64,000 nucleotides of DNA from CAZLDI01 sp964558415 (GTDB lineage: Bacteria; Chloroflexota; Dehalococcoidia; SM23-28-2; RBG-16-64-32), in the NCBI GenBank assembly GCA_964558415.1, contig CAZLDI010000005.1:102697-166696 (forward strand). Direction: 5' to 3'. The number at the start of each line of letters is the position of its first letter. Position 1 is the first letter of the stretch. Made by a program: the position numbers and the translations under genes. Shown one piece after another: positions 16,694 to 24,633 of this stretch. The notes beneath the pieces are model-generated. The model was given only the letters and a program-made list of their open reading frames with translations. It did not search any database and was not told where the DNA came from.

Positions 16694-17080
16694 ATGGCAA
16701 TCACAAAGGCTCTCGACATCGTCGCCGGAGCGAAGAGCGAGATCGACAACCTGAGCGTGGATCAGGTCAAGCAGGAGATGGCCGGCGGTGCCGTCGTCGT
16801 TGATATCCGCGACAAGGAGGAGCGCACGCTGAACGGCGCCATCCCCGGCTCGCAGCACGTTTCGCGCGGGATCCTGGAATTCGTCGCTGATCCCACGCTG
16901 CCGGTTTATAAGGACTTCTTCCAGCAGGACCAGCGCATAATCCTCCACTGCGCCTCGGGCGGGCGCTCGGCTCTGGGCGCCAAGGCGTTGAAAGACATGG
17001 GCTACACCAACGTCGCCCACCTTGAAACCGGATTCAAAGGCTGGAAGGAAGCAGGCGCGCCCGTCGAGCAGGCGCCCTGA
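16694..17080 (+). CDS. Rhodanese-like domain protein
   Basis: Single-domain protein of 128 residues. The catalytic Cys is in the loop HCASGGRSA (about 92-97), typical of active sulfurtransferases, and VVDIRDKEERTLNGAIPGSQHV carries the CH2A-like signature. No signal peptide; cytoplasmic. It has its own promoter and sits between metF and a displaced copy of the metF 3' end, so the gene is probably an insertion. Confidence 0.85.
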   Translation: MAITKALDIVAGAKSEIDNLSVDQVKQEMAGGAVVVDIRDKEERTLNGAIPGSQHVSRGILEFVADPTLPVYKDFFQQDQRIILHCASGGRSALGAKALKDMGYTNVAHLETGFKGWKEAGAPVEQAP

Positions 17081-17095
17081 GCAACACCCCCACAC

Positions 17096-17220
17096 CATCG
17101 CCCTCTGGCCGGAGAAGGCCGCGAGCGTCTACATCGTCCCCTCCTTCGGCCCGCTAGGGCATCGTGGCGGAGCTGGTGGCGGAGATGAGGGACGGGGAAC
17201 CGGCGTTGGATGACGACTGA
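17096..17220 (+). pseudogene. Displaced 3' end of a metF-like gene
   Basis: The first about 88 bases align with 16521-16612, the end of metF, with roughly 75 identical by eye and one inserted base. The product reads IALWPEKAASVYIVPSFG (metF: IALCREKAAGVYIVPSFG), then after the frameshift GIVAELVAEMRDGEPALDDD and a TGA at 17218-17220. The end differs from that of intact metF (VAALVAGARG). This is what remains when a gene end is replaced by incoming DNA. Confidence 0.75.
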
Positions 17221-17262
17221 CAGTTTTCCTATGCCAGCAGCCATATCGGCGAACCGCTGGAT

Positions 17263-18846
17263 CTAAGGCGGCGCGCCAAGATTCTGCCAATTCTCCCAGA
17301 TGGATGTATTCCAGCGGCGGCTGAAGACGACACTCCCACTGCGGCAAAGCACGAAGAGATAGTCGTCCGCCGGAGGCAGGTTGGAATTTGCCGGGCTGCT
17401 CGTGCAGTAGCCGTCTAGGAACGGACGGTACCATGGAGACCAAGCGCCGGAGTCCGACGTGCGGAATGCCTGCCAGACGAACCCTGGTTCGGTGTTGCTA
17501 TGTACGTATATTCGCCAGCCGCCGAGATAGAAGTCGGTAGCGGCCGGAGCGCTCACCAGACCGCCGTTTGGGACGACGGCCCAGGAACTCCACGTGGAGC
17601 CGTTGAATTGCGTATACCAGATGGGCGCCAGAGGGCTTGATGCTGACCCAATACCCCGGCAGAAGACGTAGAGGTTGATTCGCCAGTCGGCGGCCGGACT
17701 GCTGGTGCAGCCTCCCGGAGGCGCTGCCTGGCCGGAAGGGCCGATGTGCTGCCAGGCCGTCCAGTTACTCGCCAAGCTGCAGTTCGAGGATGCGGCGGGG
17801 CAGGACCGCTGCCAAACGCTGTTGTCCAGCCCGACGACGAACGCCCGTAACGACGAGCCGTACTCCGTAACTGCCGGGCCGGTAATTCCGACGCCGCCGA
17901 GATCGATCCAGCTTTCCCAGGAACTCCCGTTATAGCGCTTCGCGCTGATTCCTCCGCCCGTGTTTCGGCAAGACAGCCAGAGATGATTCGTACTGTAGGC
18001 CATTGCAGCTGGAGGACTCGTGCACACGCCATCGCCGTTGGCGGGTATGTTCCAGCCGTACCAGAGGTTTGAGCTCCGGACGTGCTTGTTCCAGCGCACA
18101 GCCCCGTTGCCGTTGAGGGCGAACACCCACAGCCGCCACCCCAACCCCGGCTCGTTGTAGTCGGTCGCTGCCGGTGCGTCGTCGAGGATGATGACGTGGC
18201 CCGGCTGCACACCGTTGTCGAAGTAGTAGCGGCGGATAATGGTCGTCCAGACTTCACCTTGATCCCCGCACGTCTTACTTCCTTCCTGCGACATCACCCA
18301 GCCTGGGGCTGGCGCACCTGCCCAGTACCCGCATGGGTCTCCCACGAAACCGCTTCTATGCGACGCCTCAAAGGCCGTCACGCCACGCGTCATTCGACTC
18401 GCGGCCCAGATCGAGTCCGCTGCTCCTTCGATTGCTGCTATGTCTTGAGACGTAAAGCCCGATGGGTAGCCCGGCCCCCACACTTGTGAAGAACTTCCAG
18501 AGGACGTAACGTCGTAACATTGGCCGCCAAGCCAACCCTTAGGCCCGTTGTTGACCCACCACCAGGCGAAATTCCTTACCGACATCCCCCCGGCTTGAAG
18601 TGAGGATGCTGGCCAGAACGGAAACCACTCTCGGGCCAACGACTCCTTGACGTAAGTTTTGAAATCTCTCGTCCAGATGGTATAAGTTGCACCCCAGTTC
18701 GCGTTGTTGTGGTAGATCCGTATTGTGGAGGGAGGCATGAAATCAGACGAGTAGCCTGAGCACGAGGCGAGGGACGGCGTTGCGCCCGGCGTTATAGTCA
18801 CGACTAACACGAACACAAAGAATGCTCCGACGGCAAGCCTGGTCAC
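17263..18846 (-). CDS. Secreted SpoIID/LytB-like protein with PLL-type beta-propeller
   Basis: Predicted 527 residues from GTG 18846. A Sec signal peptide (about 1-28) ends near SLASC. Residues about 40-190 follow the SpoIID pattern: the DFKTYVKESLAREWFP helix, then SSLQAGGMSVRNFAWWW (SpoIID has a KAQAVAARTYA-type helix here), YDVTSSGSSSQVWGP, and AIEGAADSIWA...FEASHRSG. SpoIID-type enzymes are lytic transglycosylases; catalysis here is unproven. Residues about 215-527 are Trp/Gly/Ser-rich repeats (CTSSPAA..., APAATD...GWRIYV) like the fucose-lectin-type PLL propeller, so it probably binds glycans. Follows the anchored gene 18892 by 45 bases in the same direction. Confidence 0.65.
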   Translation of the reverse strand: MTRLAVGAFFVFVLVVTITPGATPSLASCSGYSSDFMPPSTIRIYHNNANWGATYTIWTRDFKTYVKESLAREWFPFWPASSLQAGGMSVRNFAWWWVNNGPKGWLGGQCYDVTSSGSSSQVWGPGYPSGFTSQDIAAIEGAADSIWAASRMTRGVTAFEASHRSGFVGDPCGYWAGAPAPGWVMSQEGSKTCGDQGEVWTTIIRRYYFDNGVQPGHVIILDDAPAATDYNEPGLGWRLWVFALNGNGAVRWNKHVRSSNLWYGWNIPANGDGVCTSPPAAMAYSTNHLWLSCRNTGGGISAKRYNGSSWESWIDLGGVGITGPAVTEYGSSLRAFVVGLDNSVWQRSCPAASSNCSLASNWTAWQHIGPSGQAAPPGGCTSSPAADWRINLYVFCRGIGSASSPLAPIWYTQFNGSTWSSWAVVPNGGLVSAPAATDFYLGGWRIYVHSNTEPGFVWQAFRTSDSGAWSPWYRPFLDGYCTSSPANSNLPPADDYLFVLCRSGSVVFSRRWNTSIWENWQNLGAPP

Positions 18847-18891
18847 GTTAGCGCCTTATCCACTTGCAACGTTCAAAGTCTCTCTTGTGAA

Positions 18892-19464
18892 CTAGGGCGT
18901 AACGACGGTGGTGGTTATCGTGTTCGATTCAGTCGTTTCCGTGCCGGGTTCATATGCTCCAATCGTGAAGGCTCCTAGACTCGATCCCATGGGAACTTGT
19001 AGGCTGACCGCAAGTATCCCGGCACCGGTGCCCAAGGACCACCTGAGGTATCCTGCGTACCCTACAATAGAGCCGGTCCCCGCCTCAAGGTGCGACGATT
19101 CATAGATCGCTGAGTCGTTCGACCACGTTATGACTACATCAGTTCCAGGTACCCCATTTACCTCGTACTTCAAGCGGTAAACGAGCAGATCACCCGGGCG
19201 CGCTTCAGTGGGACCTTCCAAACGCATCGCGATACGAGAGCAGTCCCCAGCTGGGCAGGGTATACTGCCGGGTGACGGCAGCGGGGACAGCGTGACGCTA
19301 GGCACGGGTGTTTCGAGCGGAAGCGTGGCTACCGGCGTCGGCGTCTCCACCTGTTGCACCAACACCTGCTCCTCCCCGCCCGGTGAGACGACAGCGTAGG
19401 TACCGATGATGGTTCCGCCGACGGCGATGAGACCTGCTAGAGCCAAGAAGGGCCTGTACATCAT
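18892..19464 (-). CDS. Membrane-anchored extracytoplasmic protein with DUF11-like domain
   Basis: Predicted 190 residues; ATG 19464 follows a GGTGG site, and TTG 19479 is a less likely start. One N-terminal helix (LALAGLIAVGGTIIGTYAVV) is followed by GGEEQVLVQQVETPTPVA, a Pro/Thr linker, then a beta-sandwich-like domain (about 80-185) like DUF11/conserved-repeat domains. The helix plus GGEE-V-QQ-ET-TP pattern recurs in the anchored protein at 62626. First gene of a two-gene unit with 17263. Confidence 0.6.
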   Translation of the reverse strand: MMYRPFLALAGLIAVGGTIIGTYAVVSPGGEEQVLVQQVETPTPVATLPLETPVPSVTLSPLPSPGSIPCPAGDCSRIAMRLEGPTEARPGDLLVYRLKYEVNGVPGTDVVITWSNDSAIYESSHLEAGTGSIVGYAGYLRWSLGTGAGILAVSLQVPMGSSLGAFTIGAYEPGTETTESNTITTTVVTP

Positions 19465-19520
19465 CGTTACCACCAACAAGAGAACGCCGAAATAGATCGG
19501 TGCTTCCTGTGTGCGCCCTC

Positions 19521-19552
19521 ACTCTACGCCCCCCCCCAATCGCGGATGTCAA
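19521..19552 (-). promoter_or_regulatory. Promoter with a G9 tract in the spacer
   Basis: Minus strand: TTGACA at 19552-19547 and TAGAGT at 19526-19521, spacer 20. The spacer contains nine consecutive G (plus-strand C at 19529-19537). A spacer of 20 is too long for good promoter activity; losing two or three G would give 17-18, so the tract could switch expression by slippage. Confidence 0.5.
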
Positions 19553-19642
19553 TAGGTTCCCCAGGAAATTTCGATAATACTTTCCCTCACAAACCCCGCA
19601 GATTTGCGCTCGTACTCGCGGTGTCGCTAGGCTGATGGAGCC

Positions 19643-20062
19643 GTGAGGGAGCATCAGGTAGAACGACACCGCGGCATCGTCCTCTTTGACGGCGTCTGCA
19701 ACTTCTGCAACGCGTCCGTCAGCTTCATCATCCGCCACGACTCCGAGCGCCGCTTCCGCTTCGCCGCTCTCCAGTCGGCAGCAGGCGCAACACTTCAGCA
19801 GCGGTGAGGCCTCGATCCCGACGCGCTCGACACACTGGTCCTGATCGAGCATGATCGGGTATATACGAAGTCGACGGCGGCGCTGCGCATCGCCCGCCGG
19901 TTGCCTTGGCCGCACCGGGCGCTGTCCGCGTTCATCTTCATCCCGCCCCCCATCCGCGACCTCGCGTACGATTGGTTGGCGCGGCGCCGCTACCGCTGGT
20001 TCGGGCGGCGTGAGGAGTGCATGGTGCCGAAGGCAGAAGTGAGGGAGAGGTTCCTGGAGTGA
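19643..20062 (+). pseudogene. DCC-family thiol-disulfide oxidoreductase (DUF393) gene with an in-frame stop
   Basis: From GTG 19643 one frame of 140 codons encodes a DCC protein: the signature FDGVCNFCN (about 16-24), FRFAALQS, then LDTLVLIEHDRVYTKSTAAL, and LSAFIFIPPPIRDLAYDWLARRRYRWFG. A TGA at 19805-19807 (codon 55) interrupts an otherwise intact frame, between LQQR and GLDPD. The gene is a pseudogene, a sequencing error, or read through. The TGA is not at a catalytic Cys, so selenocysteine is unlikely. Confidence 0.75.
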
Positions 20063-20093
20063 GGGCGGCCACTTCTTCTGCTAGACTGGACTC

Positions 20094-21887
20094 GTGACCG
20101 CCCCCACCGAGAGTAAGTTCCACTTCTCCCCCCGACGCAATCGCGCGCACGAGATCGCCTGGCGAGAGTGGGGCGGTGATGCATTTGCGGAGGCGAAGAC
20201 CAGCGATAAGCCCGTCCTCCTGTCGCTCTCAGCCGTCTGGTGCCACTGGTGCCACGTGATGGACGAGACGTCGTACTCCAACGCCGGCGTCATCGACTTC
20301 ATCAACGCCCACTACATCCCTATTCGCGTCGACAACGACCAGCGCCCGGACATTAACGCCCGCTACAACATGGGCGGCTGGCCCACAACGGCGTTCCTGA
20401 CGCCGGACGGCGAGATCCTGGCCGGTGCGACCTACGTCCCGCCTGACCAGATGCTGGAGCTGCTCCCCAGGGTCAACGTCCACTACAAGTCGAACCGCGA
20501 TGAGCTGAACACGAAGGTGATGGAGCTGCGCGAGCGCCGCTCGCTCGTCGCCCACGGCGAAAAGGGCGAGCTTTCGCCGGCAATATTCCAGGACATCCTG
20601 CGCAACGCCATCGAGCAGTACGACCCGGTCTACGGCGGCTTCGGCGAAGCGCCCAAGTTCCCCCACGCCGACGCGATCGACCTGCTGATGTATGCGTATC
20701 GTCGCGACAGGGACCCGGACCTGCTGCACATGGCTCGCAAGACCCTCGAATACATGTCGCGCGGGGGCGTCTACGACCACGAATGGGGCGGCTTCTTCCG
20801 CTACTCCACGCGCCGCGACTGGTCCGAGCCGCACTACGAGAAGATGCTGGAAGACAACGCCAACCTCCTGAAGGCTCTCCTGGCGCTCTACCGCATCAGC
20901 GGCGACGAAGAGCACGCCCGCGCCGCGATCGGCACGATTGAGTACGTATCGCGGAAGCTGCACGACCCTGACAGACGCTACTTCTACGGCTCACAGGACG
21001 CCGACGAGGAGTTCTACAAGCTGGACGCGGCCGCCCGCGGTGGCGAGCAGGAGCCGTATATCGATCGCACATGCTACGTGAGCTGGAATGCGATGATGGC
21101 CTCGGCGTACCTGGAGGCGTCGTGGACGCTTGGCCATGCCGATGCCCGCGCTGCCGGTCTCGCCGCCCTCGATTTCGCCTGGAACGAATGCCGCGACCCG
21201 GCCGCCGGTATGTACCGCTTCCACGACGGCCAACCGCACCAGACAGGCCTGCTCGGCGATCAGGCGCACATGGCGCGGGCGCTCCTCGATGCGCACGAGG
21301 TCACTGGCGACTCGAAGCACTTCCATCGCGCGCTCGAGCTCGCGGCGCTCATGTCCGAGCGCTTCCTGGACCGCGACGCCGGCGGCTTCTACGACGTCTG
21401 GGATGGCACCGAGGCTGTCGGTCGCCTGGGCGAGCGCCAGAAGTCCGTCCAGGACAACACGGTCTGCGCTGAGGTCTTCCTGCGCCTCCACCATTTGACG
21501 CGGGAGGCGGCGTACCGGGAGACGGCACTACGGACGTTGGAAGCGTTCGTAAGCGCGTACCCTCAGATGGGCTACTTCGCCTCCGGCTACGCCCGGCAGG
21601 TGGACACGCTCCTGAACCCGCCGGTAGAGATCAACGTCGTGGGCGATGTGGCAGCCGCAGCATCGCTGCACCGGGCCGCGCTCGCGCTGGATGCCCCATC
21701 GCGCGTCGTCCAGGTTCTCGAGCCCGCGGTGGATGGCGCGCGTTTGGAGGCGCTGTTATTGCCGCCGGGGCCGGCGCCGGCGGCGTACGTCTGCTTCGGA
21801 ACGGCATGCTCTGCGCCCGTAATCGATCCGGAGGCGTTGACGGAGGTTGCGAAACGAATGCGGGACGCTGTGGCGGCGCCCCAGTAG
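20094..21887 (+). CDS. DUF255 thioredoxin-like / glycosidase-like fold protein (YyaL/SSP411 family)
   Basis: Predicted 597 residues from GTG 20094. The N-terminal about 160 residues are the thioredoxin-like DUF255 domain with the active-site-like WCHWCHVMDETSYS (about 49-62) and GGWPTTAFLTPDG. The rest is an alpha/alpha-barrel resembling N-acylglucosamine 2-epimerase (YGGFGEAPKFPHAD, EWGGFFRYSTRRDW, HYEKMLEDNANLL). The usual family length is 600-700. The biochemical role is not established. The -10-like TAGACT at 20082 leaves almost no leader. Confidence 0.85.
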   Translation: MTAPTESKFHFSPRRNRAHEIAWREWGGDAFAEAKTSDKPVLLSLSAVWCHWCHVMDETSYSNAGVIDFINAHYIPIRVDNDQRPDINARYNMGGWPTTAFLTPDGEILAGATYVPPDQMLELLPRVNVHYKSNRDELNTKVMELRERRSLVAHGEKGELSPAIFQDILRNAIEQYDPVYGGFGEAPKFPHADAIDLLMYAYRRDRDPDLLHMARKTLEYMSRGGVYDHEWGGFFRYSTRRDWSEPHYEKMLEDNANLLKALLALYRISGDEEHARAAIGTIEYVSRKLHDPDRRYFYGSQDADEEFYKLDAAARGGEQEPYIDRTCYVSWNAMMASAYLEASWTLGHADARAAGLAALDFAWNECRDPAAGMYRFHDGQPHQTGLLGDQAHMARALLDAHEVTGDSKHFHRALELAALMSERFLDRDAGGFYDVWDGTEAVGRLGERQKSVQDNTVCAEVFLRLHHLTREAAYRETALRTLEAFVSAYPQMGYFASGYARQVDTLLNPPVEINVVGDVAAAASLHRAALALDAPSRVVQVLEPAVDGARLEALLLPPGPAPAAYVCFGTACSAPVIDPEALTEVAKRMRDAVAAPQ

Positions 21888-21894
21888 GAAGACG

Positions 21895-22434
21895 ATGGAG
21901 AACGACGAAGTCGCCGCCGTAATGCACGAGATGCCCTACGGCCTCTACATCATCGGATCAACGGAAGAGGGCGATCCTTTGACGGGCTCGGGAGTAAACG
22001 GGATGATGGCGGACTGGGTGATGCAGGTCTCATTCGATCCCCGACTGGTCGCAGTCTCCTTCGAGAACAACTCGCACACGCTCGGTAACGTCCGTGCGCG
22101 CCCGCACTTCACCGTGAACATGCTCTCCGCAGATGACGACGGTATGGAGCTCGCGCGGCCGTTCGCGCAACCCTACAGCGGCGCGAAGGTGCAGGGCCGC
22201 AAGAGCGCGGAGGCGGAGAAGGTCCACTACAAGCTGGACGGACTACCGTACCGCATCACCGCCAACGGCGTCCCTGTGCTTGACGCCGCCCACGCCTGGC
22301 TGGAGTGCGCAGTCGAGCAGTTCTTCCCGATCGGCGATCACACGCTCGTGGTCGGCCGCGTCCTCGACGGCCGCATCGAGCGCGAGGGCGAAGCGATGAC
22401 CTCGACATACACCGGTTGGACGTACAGCGGCTGA
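21895..22434 (+). CDS. Flavin reductase-like, FMN-binding split-barrel protein
   Basis: Predicted 179 residues from ATG 21895, after an AGGAAG site and eight bases from the preceding stop. The split-barrel flavin-reductase pattern is visible: MPYGLYIIGSTEEG, GMMADWVMQVSFDPRLVAVSFENNSHTLGNVRARPHFTVNML, and the C-terminal GDHTLVVGRVLDG. Such proteins reduce FMN/FAD with NAD(P)H or serve two-component monooxygenases. Electron partner unknown. Confidence 0.85.
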   Translation: MENDEVAAVMHEMPYGLYIIGSTEEGDPLTGSGVNGMMADWVMQVSFDPRLVAVSFENNSHTLGNVRARPHFTVNMLSADDDGMELARPFAQPYSGAKVQGRKSAEAEKVHYKLDGLPYRITANGVPVLDAAHAWLECAVEQFFPIGDHTLVVGRVLDGRIEREGEAMTSTYTGWTYSG

Positions 22435-22474
22435 GTAGACAACAACCGAACCACAACGAAGGAGGTACGCTGCT

Positions 22475-22969
22475 ATGCCGGCAAGCAAGGACGAGGTCGT
22501 CCAAACCATCCGCAGGTCGCAAGAGGAGATCGAGAAAGTCGCGCTGACCCTGCCTGAGGCCGCCTGGTCGAGGGGAGTCTACGAGTCCGGCTGGAATGCC
22601 AAACAGCTACTCTGCCACCTGGCGGAGAACAGCGGCGTAGCGGGGTTCCTGATCGGTCTGGCGAAGGCATCGGTGAGCGCCCGCGCGAGCGGCAGTGGTG
22701 CGAGCGGTGGCGGCAACATCGACATCGACGCCTGGAACGCTCAGCGCGTCGCCCTCCTGCAGGACAAACCGATATCCGACGTATTGATGGAACTGCGTGC
22801 TAACAGTGAACGCAACGTCGCCGCCGTCGAGGCCGCCCCTGCTGATCTCCTAGCGCAGAATGTCAAGGCTCCGTGGGACGCCGAGGGACCGCTCGCCGAC
22901 GTCATCGTTCAGAGCATCCGGGAGCACGGCGGTGTGCACCTGAAGGACCTGCGCTCCGCCGCCCCGTAG
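22475..22969 (+). CDS. DinB-like four-helix protein
   Basis: Predicted 164 residues with a strong AAGGAGG site before ATG 22475. The pattern is DinB/mycothiol-dependent maleylpyruvate isomerase-like: an N-terminal helix, then WNAKQLLCHLAENSG, and a C-terminal EHGGVHLKDL. His in CHLAE and the two C-terminal His could bind a metal. The loop SARASGSGASGGGN is low complexity. Function unknown; one of three DinB-type proteins in this window. Confidence 0.75.
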   Translation: MPASKDEVVQTIRRSQEEIEKVALTLPEAAWSRGVYESGWNAKQLLCHLAENSGVAGFLIGLAKASVSARASGSGASGGGNIDIDAWNAQRVALLQDKPISDVLMELRANSERNVAAVEAAPADLLAQNVKAPWDAEGPLADVIVQSIREHGGVHLKDLRSAAP

Positions 22970-22982
22970 GGACAGCAAGTGG

Positions 22983-23471
22983 TCACGCGCCTGCATGTCC
23001 GTACTTCAGCCGCCGGATCTGCCACAGGTGCTCCAGATCGTGCTGCGCCAGCTCCCGGGCGACCGTCTCGACCGTGATCTCTCCCCGATAGGGGTGCCGG
23101 CCGCTGGCACGCCAGTCGTGCTCACGCAACGCCCACAGTAACTGTGTCGTGTCGCGTCGCAGGCCCAGGAACTCCGTCAACAGGTCTGACGTGTCCGCCG
23201 AGCGATAGTCGCGCTCCAGCGGCAGCAGGTCGATGTCCCAGAATGGAAGCGCTCCCGCGGCGCCGTCTGCCATCGCTTCCATCTGCCGCAGCGCCAGCTC
23301 GGTCGCGTCTCGCAGATGCGCGGCGATCTCCTTCAGGCAGAGATCATCCTCGCTTGGGCGCTGGCAGAGTGCCTCTTCATCGAGCCCGGCGATCTCTCTC
23401 ACGATCGAATTGCCGGCCTCCCGGAGCGCCTTCAGCGTCCAGGCCTGCGGGTCGCTGTCTCTCACGAACAC
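22983..23471 (-). CDS. DinB-family protein
   Basis: Predicted 162 residues. Metal-site histidines of the DinB_2 fold are visible in AAHLRD (about 55) and the C-terminal HDLEHLWQIRRL. This last motif is characteristic of a DinB subgroup of unknown function (DinB superfamily, putative metal-dependent enzymes). Converges on the previous DinB gene; similarity between the two is limited to the fold. Confidence 0.8.
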   Translation of the reverse strand: MFVRDSDPQAWTLKALREAGNSIVREIAGLDEEALCQRPSEDDLCLKEIAAHLRDATELALRQMEAMADGAAGALPFWDIDLLPLERDYRSADTSDLLTEFLGLRRDTTQLLWALREHDWRASGRHPYRGEITVETVARELAQHDLEHLWQIRRLKYGHAGA

Positions 23472-23499
23472 GCGGTCATTTTAGCGCGCCGGAGGGAGG

Positions 23500-23576
23500 A
23501 AGGCGCCTCCGCGGCCGGGAGTGGGGGCATTTTCGCGAGGGACAGGGGTCCCTCGGAACGGCCGCGACGGCGCCTT
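23500..23576. repeat. Nested inverted repeat in a divergent intergenic region
   Basis: Outer arms at 23500-23517 and 23559-23576 are 18 bases each, 16 of 18 complementary. The interior contains a second perfect hairpin (CGAGGGAC 23536-23543, loop AGGG, GTCCCTCG 23548-23555). There is no T tract. It could be a structured RNA, an operator for the divergent genes, or a remnant of a small palindromic element. Confidence 0.55.
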
Positions 23577-23650
23577 AGCACAAACATTCTAACATCGCAC
23601 AGAACGCATGTTCAAGTCCCAGCGCGCCGAAATTCGTTAGAATTCTGTCT

Positions 23651-24238
23651 GTGCCTGGCGCAACCAACCCCCTTATCGAACTCGCGGCGCGCGTACGAGC
23701 CTGCTTCCGGTGCTCGGAGATGGCCCACGTCCACGTCCTCAGCCCAGCGAACGGCGACGCCCGAGCGCGGGTGATGTTCATAGGTGAGGCGCCCGGCAGG
23801 CTGGGGGCCTCGCTAACTGGCATCCCCTTCTCGCGGGACCAGTCAGGCCTACGTTTCGAGCGCCTGCTCCGGGCCGCAGGGTTGACGCGTGCGGAGGTGT
23901 TCGTCACCAACGCCGTCCTCTGCAACCCCCTCCGTGACGGCCGGAACCGCGCTCCTACACGCCGCGAGATCGCGAGTTGCGCGCACTGGCTGAAGGCGCA
24001 GGTGGATCTTGTCGACCCGGCGCTCGTCGTGACGCTCGGCAACGTTGCCCTCTCCGCCGCGCGCCTGATCGAGCCGCACGGCCTCGCGCTCCGACGTGAC
24101 GTCGGTCGCCGCTGCTCGTGGTACGGGCGGACGTTGCTGCCCCTCTACCACCCCTCCGCGCGCACATCCGCCAGGCGACCCTTCTCGCAGCAGGCCGAGG
24201 ACTGGAAAACCCTGCGAAAAATCGTCATTGCTAGGTAG
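23651..24238 (+). CDS. Uracil-DNA glycosylase, family 4/5-like
   Basis: Predicted 195 residues from GTG 23651; a TAGAAT at 23638-23643 makes the message nearly leaderless. The motif GEAPGRLGASLTGIPF (motif A) and LYHPSAR (motif B) are present. The cysteines in CFRC (about 18 and 21), VLCNP and SCAHWL fit the 4Fe-4S site of this family. It removes uracil from DNA. Its last bases (24157-24205) are repeated with two changes at 26173-26221, beyond the exported-protein cassette. Confidence 0.86.
   Translation: MPGATNPLIELAARVRACFRCSEMAHVHVLSPANGDARARVMFIGEAPGRLGASLTGIPFSRDQSGLRFERLLRAAGLTRAEVFVTNAVLCNPLRDGRNRAPTRREIASCAHWLKAQVDLVDPALVVTLGNVALSAARLIEPHGLALRRDVGRRCSWYGRTLLPLYHPSARTSARRPFSQQAEDWKTLRKIVIAR
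24157..24205 (+). repeat. Copy 1 of a 49-bp direct repeat (glycosylase 3' end)
   Basis: Forty-seven of 49 bases equal 26173-26221. Homology stops sharply on both sides. This copy is inside the intact glycosylase gene and defines one edge of the 24206-26172 insertion. Confidence 0.8.
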
Positions 24239-24325
24239 GACCAACAGCCGCCTTCCACCCAGCCCGCAGATGGGCGCTCGTGTCGTGATAAGTTCGAGGT
24301 CTCAGGTACCCTATTTTAGTCAACC

Positions 24326-24547
24326 GTGGATGCTCCCGGTGAGCTGCTCACTGATCGTGAGAGTGAGGTCGCGCGGCTCGCGGCCGAGGGTCTCTCGTTG
24401 CGGGAGATCGGCGAGCAGCTAAACATCAGCGCAAACACTGTCAAGACGTACCTCGAGCACGTGCACAGGAAGCTTGGCGTGCGAAACAGGGTGCAGATGA
24501 CGCGATTTTGCTGGAGCCTGGTGAAAATCACCCGAACGGGTGATTGA
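24326..24547 (+). CDS. Small stand-alone LuxR-type HTH protein
   Basis: Predicted 73 residues from GTG 24326. Nearly the whole protein is a GerE/LuxR DNA-binding domain (LTDRESEVARLAAEGLSLREIGEQL, ISANTVKTYLEHVHRKLGVRNRVQ). There is no receiver or ligand-binding domain. It lies inside the cassette and its end overlaps the promoter of the next gene, so it probably regulates the cassette. Confidence 0.82.
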   Translation: MDAPGELLTDRESEVARLAAEGLSLREIGEQLNISANTVKTYLEHVHRKLGVRNRVQMTRFCWSLVKITRTGD

Positions 24548-24572
24548 CGATCGAGATGCCCATTGCTACGAT
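24544..24572 (+). promoter_or_regulatory. Promoter of the 24634-26075 gene pair
   Basis: TTGACG (24544-24549), 17-base spacer, TACGAT (24567-24572), overlapping the last codons of the LuxR-type gene. TACGAT is also the -10 of the Fe-S carrier gene. Confidence 0.65.
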
Positions 24573-24633
24573 CCATGCGCATTCGGTTGCGGGCCGGCGG
24601 AGGCGAGGTATTCTGGGGACTGGAGGCGTGGAC

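Noticed and set aside
19805..19807. TGA as selenocysteine codon in the DCC gene
   Set aside because: The position is not a catalytic Cys and no downstream selenocysteine element or sel genes are seen.
23606..23625. GTTCAAGTCC resembling a tRNA T-loop
   Set aside because: The flanks do not pair as a T stem and no acceptor or anticodon arm is present.
19594..24278. Shared CCCGCAGAT..GCGCTCGT near two cassette edges
   Set aside because: Seventeen of 19 matches are expected by chance in a GC-rich 64 kb window, and the orientations relative to the cassettes differ.
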